Shown piece by piece: positions 1 through 6,213 of a DNA stretch of 44,411 nt. Made by a program: the position numbers and the translations under genes. The notes under the pieces are model-generated. The model had not been told where the DNA came from and searched no databases. It saw only the letters and a program-made list of their open reading frames with translations. The stretch is from Bacillota bacterium. GTDB lineage: Bacteria > Bacillota > UBA4882 > UBA8346. The stretch is taken from the NCBI GenBank assembly GCA_023402395.1, contig JAEYGI010000041.1, positions 1 to 44,411 on the forward strand, in the 5' to 3' direction. How positions within the stretch are numbered: position 1 is the first letter of the stretch; every line of letters starts with the position of its first letter.

Positions 1-65
1 TCTTCAACGGTCTTTAGCCCTTTTTCTTTTACGATTTCTTTTAGTTCTTTTTTATCGATTCCCAT
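1..65 (-). CDS. Partial N-terminus, probably an IS256-type transposase
   Basis: The window edge cuts this gene. Only 21 codons are visible, beginning MGIDKKELKEIVKEKG. The ATG at 65 has a good ribosome binding site (TAAGGAGA). The Lys/Glu-rich start resembles the first residues of IS256/mutator transposases, but the catalytic DDE part lies outside the window. About 35 bp upstream is a sequence that looks like an IS terminal repeat (98-127), which supports the guess. It could equally be an unrelated small protein. Confidence 0.4.
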   Translation of the reverse strand, partial: MGIDKKELKEIVKEKGLKTVE

Positions 66-97
66 TTCTTTTTCTCTCCTTACTTTTTTATCGGCAA

Positions 98-127
98 GGA
101 GTTTACACATTTTATTTTACACACCCC
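98..127 (-). repeat. Possible terminal inverted repeat of an IS
   Basis: On the minus strand this reads GGGGTGTGTAAAATAAAATG and continues to a second TGTAAA block. The GTGTAAA-type composition, just outside the start of a probable transposase, fits the left end of an IS256-family element. The other end is outside the window, so it cannot be confirmed as an inverted repeat. Confidence 0.3.
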
Positions 128-156
128 GCTCCCACTACTTGAATCAAACCGGTAAC

Positions 157-337
157 TATATAGGATGAAGTAAATTTTTTCTAATATAAAATTTGCATTC
201 TTAATGCCGAATGCAAAAGGCATCCATCGGAATTTACTTCATCCGATTACAGCTGAAATAAGTTGAATTAAATTCATTAATTCTCCATCATGGCTCGGCA
301 TAATGATGTATATCAGAAATTTAATTCAACTTATATA
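157..337. repeat. Two-hairpin MITE-like repeat, family B copy 1
   Basis: This 181-bp element has imperfect terminal inverted repeats: TATATAGGATGAAGTAAATT at the left and, on the other strand at the right end, TATATAAGTTGAATTAAATT. Inside are two stem-loops. The first pairs GGATGAAGTAAATT with AATTTACTTCATCC and contains a nested TTTGCATTC/GAATGCAAA stem. The second pairs AAGTTGAATTAAATT with AATTTAATTCAACTT. A second copy with the same architecture is at 28246-28428. No coding potential is seen. A non-autonomous mobile element is the most likely explanation. Confidence 0.75.
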
Positions 338-395
338 GAACGGTTTGTACCCTTGCTTGCCCCGTCGCCTCAAATGTCGGACCAATCCGGCCATT

Positions 396-1004
396 TTAAA
401 AACTGTGCACAATCGCAAGCGAAAATCCCTTCGCATTATAAGAGGGGTTATGCGGGCTCGGCTCCATGCTGGACCAGTTCCATTGCCCGTTCGAAACATG
501 CATTAATTTATACCCGATATTTAAGAAAGTCCGTTTCCCGATTTGATAGCTGAATTTCGGCCCAATCCGCCACATAAAATCGTAAATATCGCCATTGGTC
601 GGGAATTTCTTATCCCAGAGAATCAGCGCTCCGCTCATATCTAAAAAAAGAGCGGCCTTATCCCATTTCTTTACTCCGATTCTCATCAGATAAGTTGGCC
701 CGATGCCATAGGCTTCGCAATGACTGGTAACCCCCAAACGGGTCATCTCTCCCCAGGCCCGGGTGAGGGTAATCCCCTTATAAAAGCCAACCCGCCCATG
801 ATCGTGATCTTCTTTGAGGATATTAAATGAGATGGTATCAATATCCCGGCGGCGTTCTGCGGTAGGAGCCAGGTATTCCAGTTCAAACTCCGGGCCGTAG
901 GCGATCAGCCCTCCCTTCTCTTCTTCCGGAAAGCCAAAGGTAGTTACGGGCGACCCGGTTACCAAAAGAGTTAATAAAAAGATCAGACAAACGAACTTAC
1001 GCAT
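396..1004 (-). CDS. PagL-like acyloxyacyl hydrolase (lipid A deacylase family)
   Basis: The protein has 202 residues with an N-terminal signal peptide (about 1-24) and a beta-strand-rich body ending in Phe, typical of a small outer-membrane barrel. The C-terminal stretch contains HVSNG (His169, Ser171, Asn172), matching the HxSN active-site motif of PagL lipid A 3-O-deacylases, followed by Asn/Gly-rich residues and a final strand. PagL enzymes remove the 3-position acyl chain from lipid A in the outer membrane, so the gene implies a diderm envelope. The third PagL catalytic residue (Glu) is not clearly placed; Glu181 is a candidate. Upstream lie a decayed gene and two operator-like palindromes that match those of the neighbouring TetR gene, suggesting common control. 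Confidence 0.65.
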   Translation of the reverse strand: MRKFVCLIFLLTLLVTGSPVTTFGFPEEEKGGLIAYGPEFELEYLAPTAERRRDIDTISFNILKEDHDHGRVGFYKGITLTRAWGEMTRLGVTSHCEAYGIGPTYLMRIGVKKWDKAALFLDMSGALILWDKKFPTNGDIYDFMWRIGPKFSYQIGKRTFLNIGYKLMHVSNGQWNWSSMEPSPHNPSYNAKGFSLAIVHSF

Positions 1005-1020
1005 GATGTTCTTATGCTCC

Positions 1021-1244
1021 TTAAAGATTCAGGTAAAAAGATATCCTGGTCCTATATAATAAGCGATATTTAGCCTCTCCAAACTTGGCGCTCAAAAATA
1101 TAAAACCGAGTATGGTTAGCTTATTAAATCCCCGATTGATAAATCTGTACTGGCGTTTAAACGTGACCAGTTCTCATATACTCCTCCATTTTCCATCCAA
1201 ATATCCAGACCTACATTGAAACCAGTTGGCTTTTTACAGATGCT
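1021..1244 (-). pseudogene. Decayed coding remnant upstream of the PagL-like gene
   Basis: Two adjacent frames carry protein-like sequence. The first (about 1244-1116) reads KKPTGFNVGLDIWMENGG and continues with alternating polar and aromatic residues to a TAA. A one-base shift continues as FGEAKYRLLYRTRISFYLNL to a stop at 1021. The aromatic, strand-like composition resembles the last strands of an outer-membrane barrel. No intact start or full gene is visible, so this looks like the frameshifted 3' end of a lost gene. It could be chance. Confidence 0.3.
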
Positions 1245-1301
1245 TTAACTCTTTTGATAACCCCCTATCGCCGGTTTTCCAACTTATTTATATTCACAAT
1301 T

Positions 1302-1321
1302 ATGTAAGTACTTGCTTACAT
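1302..1321. promoter_or_regulatory. TetR-type operator copy 1
   Basis: The palindromic site ATGTAAGTACTTGCTTACAT is closely similar to the sites at 1340-1359 and at the TetR promoter (2015-2034). It lies between the TetR gene and the decayed gene/PagL-like gene, all on the minus strand. Confidence 0.6.
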
Positions 1322-1339
1322 AATGAGCAAGGTATCGCC

Positions 1340-1359
1340 ATGTAAGTACTTGCATGCAT
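1340..1359. promoter_or_regulatory. TetR-type operator copy 2
   Basis: The site ATGTAAGTACTTGCATGCAT shares the AAGTACTTGC core with copy 1 and begins 38 bp from it. Just upstream on the minus strand are TTGACA and TAGAAT boxes (spacing 20, longer than ideal), a possible promoter reading towards the PagL-like gene. Confidence 0.6.
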
Positions 1360-1411
1360 AATAAAAATTCTAGCCCTTCCTTAATTAATTACTGTCAAAT
1401 GAGCCAATAAC

Positions 1412-1996
1412 TCAGGCTCTGATTCCCTTTACGAAAATATTCACCATCTTATCGCGGTATATTTCAGGAGTTTCTTTCACTTCAATTCCCTCGGAAAAAA
1501 GGCTAATGAGAATACCGGCATTGATTATCATAAAATTAGTTGCCAAAATTTCAGGCTCTTCAATAATAACTTCTTTTTCCTTCATCACCGAAAAATACGA
1601 AATGAGCTCTTGTTTGGCCTCATGCGCAAACCTTTTCATAAAATTACTCTGGTCTGAATGTTTTAAAATTTCACTACTATCTTTAAGATTCATTTGGAGT
1701 AATTTCGAATTTTTGATGATGATATCCTGAAAAAATAACGAGATATTTAATAAATCTTTCGTTAAATCCCATACAATTTGTTTGTGGAAAACATCTTCAA
1801 AACCGGGTTCAAAGATATATTTCGCAAAGACTTTCTGAAAAAGTTGTTGTTTTGTTTCAAAGTGCCGGAAGAGGGTGACCTCATTTACCTGGGCCTTGGC
1901 GGCAATTTCTTTGGTGGTAACGGCAGCGTAACCCTTTTTTGAGAAAAGTTCCATTGCGGCAGCTAAAATAGAATCGGAAGTACTCATTTCGGGCAT
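1412..1996 (-). CDS. TetR/AcrR-family transcriptional regulator
   Basis: The protein has 194 residues. The N-terminal helix-turn-helix (about 6-52) is a clear TetR domain, including FSKKGYAAVTTKEIAAKA and VNEVTLFRHFETKQQLF. The remaining helical part is a ligand-binding domain with no recognisable ligand. The ATG at 1996 follows AGAGGTGG. A promoter lies directly upstream, with TTGACA at 2056-2061, a 17-bp spacer and TAAAAT at 2033-2038. The palindrome at 2015-2034 overlaps the -10 region, so autorepression is likely. The same palindrome family occurs twice downstream at 1302-1359, before the PagL-like gene, the likely target. Confidence 0.9.
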   Translation of the reverse strand: MPEMSTSDSILAAAMELFSKKGYAAVTTKEIAAKAQVNEVTLFRHFETKQQLFQKVFAKYIFEPGFEDVFHKQIVWDLTKDLLNISLFFQDIIIKNSKLLQMNLKDSSEILKHSDQSNFMKRFAHEAKQELISYFSVMKEKEVIIEEPEILATNFMIINAGILISLFSEGIEVKETPEIYRDKMVNIFVKGIRA

Positions 1997-2014
1997 TTAT
2001 GCCCACCTCTTTCC

Positions 2015-2061
2015 ATGCAAGTACTCACTTGCATTTTATGATGAACGCTTTAATTTGTCAA
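2015..2061 (-). promoter_or_regulatory. TetR promoter with overlapping operator
   Basis: A sigma-A-type promoter on the minus strand has TTGACA (2056-2061), 17 bp and TAAAAT (2033-2038). The operator ATGCAAGTACTCACTTGCAT (2015-2034), with perfect 8-bp arms, overlaps the end of the -10 box and the transcription start. This layout fits negative autoregulation. Confidence 0.8.
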
Positions 2062-2101
2062 TCCCTAAAAATCCAAATAACTTAACAAAACCTGCTTCGT
2101 C

Positions 2102-2131
2102 TTATCATCGTCATCATGATCTCGATGATAA
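2102..2131. promoter_or_regulatory. Unassigned palindrome TTATCATCG-N12-CGATGATAA
   Basis: A perfect 9-bp inverted repeat with an inner ATCATGAT palindrome lies about 105 bp upstream of the TetR gene and downstream of the broken phosphatase gene. It could be an operator for an unknown regulator or a small hairpin; no T tract marks it as a terminator. Confidence 0.35.
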
Positions 2132-2211
2132 CCAACCCTTGAATGCCAATAGAATTACCGGCCGCTTCTTTCCATTCCAACTTCCGTTACAGGTGAAGTT
2201 ACCTCCCGGGA

Positions 2212-2418
2212 TCAGGCCTCCCGCCACGCCCGCGCCTTTGGCTTCCTCCGCTCAAAGGTGACGATCTCCCAATACCCCGCCTCCTCCAGCATTTGCACGG
2301 CGCGGTCGAAACCAGCCCCCACGTCCTGGGGCCGGTGCGCGTCGGAGCCGAGGGTTACCCGGAGCCCGCCGGCGTGGCCGCAATGCTTGGTATGGACATG
2401 ATAATCAACAAGATACAT
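2212..2418 (-). pseudogene. Internally deleted PHP-domain histidinol phosphatase
   Basis: The 68-residue frame starts MYLVDYHVHTKHCGHA, the metal-binding N-terminus of PHP-family histidinol phosphatases (HisK/HisJ type). It jumps directly to GLRVTLGSDAHRPQDVG, the C-terminal motif of the same family. Family members are roughly 250-280 residues, so about 200 central residues are missing and the join is in frame. Several central metal-binding His/Glu residues are lost, so the phosphatase should be inactive. An ATG at 2436 gives a longer frame but lies within the alaS terminator region. Confidence 0.75.
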
Positions 2419-2437
2419 CAGGATCACTCCCATCAAA

Positions 2438-2466
2438 AAAGGCGCTCCGGATCCGGAACGCCTTTT
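2438..2466 (-). terminator. Rho-independent terminator of alaS
   Basis: Directly after the alaS stop, the minus strand reads AAGGCG-TT-CCGGATCCGG-AG-CGCCTT followed by a T run, a GC-rich hairpin plus U tract. Confidence 0.85.
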
Positions 2467-2469
2467 AGT

Positions 2470-5085
2470 TTACCCTAATAACTGCTTCACCATTTGCTCG
2501 CCCACGGCCAGCGCCTGATCGACCTTGGCCGGATCCTTCCCGCCGGCCTGGGCCAGATCGGGCCGTCCGCCGCCGCCGCCGCCGGCTTCGGCCGCCACGG
2601 CCTTAATCACGTTTCCGGCCTGAACCTTCGCCGTGAGATCCTTAGTGACCCCGGCCACGAACGACACCTTGCCGTCGGTCACCGCACCAAGCACCGCCAC
2701 GCCGCTGCCCATCCGGTCGCGCAGCTTGTCAACGGCTTCCCGCATCAGCTCGATGCTCATGCCGTCCACCCGGGCCACCACGTAGCTCCCGGCCGCCGCT
2801 TTCCGGATCCGCTCGAACAGCCCCTGGGTCTGTTGGGCCGCCTGATCCTGGTCCGCCTTGGCTAATTCTTTCTGGAGCCGGGCGTAGTCGTCAAGCGTCG
2901 CCTGAAGCTTGGCGACGGCCTGGCCGGCGTCGGTCTTCAAGATGCCGCATAATTCGGCCAAGGTCTCCCGTTCCTGGTTGAAAACGCGCAGAGCTTCGTA
3001 TCCGGTAGCCGCCTCGATCCGGCGGACGCCAGTGGCCACGCTGCTCTCCGACAGGATCCGGAAGGCGCGGATTTGGGCGGTATTGGCCACATGGGTTCCG
3101 CCGCAGAGTTCGGCGCTGACCTCAGGGATCTGAACCACCCGGACCCGGTCGCCGTACTTCTCGCCGAACAGGGCGGTGACTCCCTGGGCCACGGCCTCCC
3201 GATAGGACCGTTCCTCGGTGCAGACCGGCAGCGCCTGGCCGATCGCCTTGTTCACCAGGCTCTCCACTTCCCGGAGTTGATCCTCGGTGACCTTTTCAAA
3301 ATGAGTAAAGTCAAAGCGGAGCCGTTCCGGGGTGACCAGCGACCCGGACTGATGAACGTGGTCGCCCAGGACCTGCCTGAGCGCGGCCTGGAGCAGATGG
3401 GTCGCGGTATGGTTGGCCGCGGTGGCCCGGCGCCGGTCGGCGGCCACCGCCAGAGTATATTGAGTGAGGTTCCGGGGAAAGTCCCCGGCTTTCTTCACCA
3501 GATGCACAATGCGGTCATTCTGGCGGACCGTGTCGCTGACCTCAAACGAGCGGTCCCCGGCGGCGATGGTCCCGGCGTCGCCCACCTGGCCGCCGGATTC
3601 GCCGTAAAACGGCGTCTCCGCGAAGACCAGATGCCAGTAATCCTGATCCTCACCGATCAGGCAGAGCTGCGACTGGCATTCCAGCCGCTCATATCCTTGA
3701 AAGGCCGAATGGGGCCGGTCGGCCACAGTCTCCCAACGGGTCTGCTCCTCGGTCATGACGAATTTCCCGCTCTGTCTGGCCTTGGTCCGCTGATTCTCCA
3801 TCTCGCGGTTGAAGCCGTCGAGATCCACCGCCAAGCCCCGCTCCTCGGCCATCAGTTGGGTCAGATCTAGCGGGAAGCCATAGGTGTCATAGAGTTTAAA
3901 CGCATCCTCACCCGCGATTTGGCTACGGCCCTCGGACTCCAGCCGGGCCGCGATGCTCTCGAACAGCTCAATTCCTTTGTCCAGCGTCCGATTGAAGCCT
4001 TCTTCCTCGGCCTTGATCACCATCTCGCAATGGCGTTGCTGCTCGACCAGCTCCGGATAGGCCTCGCCCATCGCTCCGACGAGACTGGCCACGATCTTAT
4101 GCAAAAATGGCTCGGTGATGCCGAGGGTCCGGCCGAAACGGGCGGCCCGGCGCAAGATCCGGCGCAGCACATAACCGCGGCCTTCATTGGACGGAAGGGC
4201 GCCGTCGGCGATGGCGAAAGTCAGCGCCCGGATATGATCGGCGATAACCCGGAACGCCACCTGCTCGGACTGGGAATAGCTCTGGCCGGTAACCCGCTCG
4301 ATCCCGGCGATGATCTGGCGGAACAAGTCGATGTCGTAATTGGACCGCTCGCCCTGAAGCACCGAGACGATCCGCTCAAAGCCCATACCGGTGTCGACGT
4401 GCTTGGCCGGAAGCTCCTCGAGGCTCCCGTCGGATTTACGGTTGTATTGGATGAAAACCAGGTTCCAGAGCTCGATATACCGGGCGCAACCGAGGTTAAC
4501 GCCGCAGACGTGGCCCGGGACGTGTCCCTTGTCGCAACGCTCGGGACCAAGATCAATATGAATCTCGGAACAGGGTCCGCAGGGGCCGGTCTCCCCCATC
4601 TCCCAGAAATTGTCCTTCTCCCCGAAGCGGAGCACATGCTCGGGGTTGATGTCGGTGATGCTTTTCCACAGCCCTTCGGCTTCGCCGTCGGTCTTATAAA
4701 CCGTGGCGTAAAGCTTGTCCTTGGGCAATCCCCAGCGTTCGGTCAAAAGCTCCCAGGCCCAAAGAATGGCCTCCTTTTTGTAATAATCCCCGAACGACCA
4801 GTTGCCCAGCATCTCGAAAAGGGTGTGATGGTAGGTGTCCCGGCCGACCTCCTCCAGATCGTTGTGCTTGCCGCTGACCCGGATGCATTTTTGGGAATCG
4901 GCGGCCCGCTGGTAGTCGCGGGTCCCGGTGCCGAGAAAAACGTCCTTGAATTGGTTCATTCCGGCGTTGGTGAAGATCAGGGTCGGATCGTTATGTGGAA
5001 TGAGGGAAGCGCTGGGAACGATGGCGTGCCCTTTGTCACGGAAGAAGTCGAGAAACTCTTGCCTTATCTGACTGGCGGATCTCAC
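2470..5085 (-). CDS. alaS: Alanyl-tRNA synthetase
   Basis: This class II synthetase charges tRNA-Ala in the cytoplasm. The 871 residues match the usual length. In order they show the aminoacylation domain (motifs near FTNAGMNQFKDVF and LEEVGRDTYHHTLFEMLGNW), the editing domain (HTATHLLQAAL and CGGTH zinc/editing residues) and the C-terminal DHHA1 domain with a Gly-rich run. The start is taken as the GTG at 5085, which follows GAGGAGAG; the frame extends further upstream but without a ribosome binding site. No T-box motif is seen in the leader. A long perfect inverted repeat (5137-5225) lies upstream. Confidence 0.97.
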   Translation of the reverse strand: MRSASQIRQEFLDFFRDKGHAIVPSASLIPHNDPTLIFTNAGMNQFKDVFLGTGTRDYQRAADSQKCIRVSGKHNDLEEVGRDTYHHTLFEMLGNWSFGDYYKKEAILWAWELLTERWGLPKDKLYATVYKTDGEAEGLWKSITDINPEHVLRFGEKDNFWEMGETGPCGPCSEIHIDLGPERCDKGHVPGHVCGVNLGCARYIELWNLVFIQYNRKSDGSLEELPAKHVDTGMGFERIVSVLQGERSNYDIDLFRQIIAGIERVTGQSYSQSEQVAFRVIADHIRALTFAIADGALPSNEGRGYVLRRILRRAARFGRTLGITEPFLHKIVASLVGAMGEAYPELVEQQRHCEMVIKAEEEGFNRTLDKGIELFESIAARLESEGRSQIAGEDAFKLYDTYGFPLDLTQLMAEERGLAVDLDGFNREMENQRTKARQSGKFVMTEEQTRWETVADRPHSAFQGYERLECQSQLCLIGEDQDYWHLVFAETPFYGESGGQVGDAGTIAAGDRSFEVSDTVRQNDRIVHLVKKAGDFPRNLTQYTLAVAADRRRATAANHTATHLLQAALRQVLGDHVHQSGSLVTPERLRFDFTHFEKVTEDQLREVESLVNKAIGQALPVCTEERSYREAVAQGVTALFGEKYGDRVRVVQIPEVSAELCGGTHVANTAQIRAFRILSESSVATGVRRIEAATGYEALRVFNQERETLAELCGILKTDAGQAVAKLQATLDDYARLQKELAKADQDQAAQQTQGLFERIRKAAAGSYVVARVDGMSIELMREAVDKLRDRMGSGVAVLGAVTDGKVSFVAGVTKDLTAKVQAGNVIKAVAAEAGGGGGGRPDLAQAGGKDPAKVDQALAVGEQMVKQLLG

Positions 5086-5136
5086 GGAAATCTCTCCTCT
5101 ATATATGCCGCAATAAGCGACATATTTCCTTGATTC

Positions 5137-5229
5137 ATAAGATGAAAAAAAGTTCAATCGTTTGCCCATTCACAACCGGCTTTTGGGCTGGGAATACTTA
5201 CTTCAAAAACTTTTTTTCATCTTATATAT
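5137..5229. repeat. Inverted repeat related to family B
   Basis: Perfect 18-bp arms ATAAGATGAAAAAAAGTT (5137-5154) and its complement (5208-5225) enclose 53 bp. The right end continues to TATATA, and the arm resembles the TATATAAGTTGAA end of the family B repeats. A half-copy of the same end is at 17365-17385. It lies about 50 bp upstream of the alaS start, where it could affect the leader. Confidence 0.55.
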
Positions 5230-5362
5230 TATAAACTGATTCCATTGTAATCGAAAAGCCCGGGCGAATCAACCAAAACTTAAATTTGTCCACTCCCGGT
5301 ATAAATCACCAATTCCGGACCGATACTACCGGTAAAAATAACTAATTACGGGAGGCCGATCC

Positions 5363-5785
5363 ATGATCAACGAAGTTGAAATCAGCAATTCCCAAGGAAG
5401 CGCCGCGCCGAAAGCGGAAGAGTTTTTCGAACGCGCCCTCTTCCAGGACGTACTGGAGATGAAGTCGATCAAGGAAGTGAGCGACGCCACCGCGCTCCAG
5501 CACCAGCAGCTCCGGGACGATGTGTACGATTGCCTGTTCAAGTTCTTCCAGAAGACCCGGGGGGTCAACTCCGGAGAGACCGCCGGGCAGAACGAGATGT
5601 TTTCCGTCTTTGAGCTTTTCTTCAAAAATTATTATCAGCACTTCCGGCTGGCGATGGAGGGCCTGATCACCGAGCATTCCCCGGTCCAGGTCGCCTACGC
5701 GCTGGGTATGAAATCGGAACGCCTCATTAAAATGCTCGATCAGTTCATCAAGGAAGTCGAAACCGAGTTGGGACAGAAGCAGTAA
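5363..5785 (+). CDS. Hypothetical helical cytoplasmic protein
   Basis: The function is not recognised. The protein has 140 residues, no signal peptide and no membrane segment. It is predicted helical with many Glu, Lys, Gln and Phe residues (for example FFQKTRG and FKNYYQHFRLAMEGL). The ATG follows GGGAGG, and codon composition matches the neighbours. It is a single-gene unit, divergent from alaS and closed by a strong terminator at 5821-5858. Confidence 0.8.
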   Translation: MINEVEISNSQGSAAPKAEEFFERALFQDVLEMKSIKEVSDATALQHQQLRDDVYDCLFKFFQKTRGVNSGETAGQNEMFSVFELFFKNYYQHFRLAMEGLITEHSPVQVAYALGMKSERLIKMLDQFIKEVETELGQKQ

Positions 5786-5820
5786 GCGCCAATTCCAAAT
5801 CACCGAATCAAAGCCAAAAA

Positions 5821-5859
5821 TGAACGAAGGAGGCTGGAAACGCCTCCTTCGTTCATTTT
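5821..5859 (+). terminator. Strong rho-independent terminator
   Basis: A perfect 14-bp stem TGAACGAAGGAGGC / GCCTCCTTCGTTCA with a 7-nt loop is followed by TTTTC. It ends the unit at 5363-5785. Confidence 0.9.
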
Positions 5860-5934
5860 CACGGCAAGGGGTGGGTCCAATGCCGTCATGCTACGGTTGC
5901 AATATTTAGGGAATGATCTTTGCCAATCAAGCGG

Positions 5935-6210
5935 CCTAAACCCATACCTCTCCCTTGCTCCCTCCCCGGCGTTGTCATTGTCGCGGGTCTACTCAACGGG
6001 GAGGGATAAATCGCTGGAAATTCAGGTTTCTACTCCGCTGATGCTTCGAAGCAGTCCTATCCAGAAAGGGATTATGCCCAAAATCCGACTTCATTGATTT
6101 CACTGGACGTATAGAAAATAGTTCCCAGCGAATCACCCCTCCCCGCCGAAAATTCCTCCCAAAACCGCTGCGTCGGGGAGGGGACGGGGGAGAGGTGATC
6201 CCTCCCCAAA
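5935..6210. repeat. CCCTCCCCG/CGGGGAGGG stem-loop repeats (family D)
   Basis: About 400 bp without a gene separates the terminator from clpC. It holds two long-loop inverted repeats: CCCTCCCCG (about 5951-5959) with CGGGGAGGG (about 5998-6006), and CCCCTCCCCG (about 6137-6146) with CGGGGAGGGG (about 6174-6183), then a further CCCTCCCC. A related CTCTCCC/GGGAGAG hairpin preceded by the same ACCTCTC-CTTGCTC context occurs near 44347-44382. This looks like a dispersed intergenic repeat. No gene is seen here. Confidence 0.55.
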
Positions 6211-6213
6211 CCA

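Noticed and set aside
3919..5133. Long open frame of about 400 codons on the plus strand opposite alaS
   Set aside because: It is antisense to a complete, clearly recognisable alaS and reflects its GC-rich codon use. No ribosome binding site or family match is seen. Similar long antisense frames over clpC, argS and pyrG were dropped for the same reason.
5086..5362. T-box riboswitch before alaS
   Set aside because: The conserved T-box sequence and a specifier-loop structure are not visible; the leader instead contains an A/T-rich inverted repeat related to family B.
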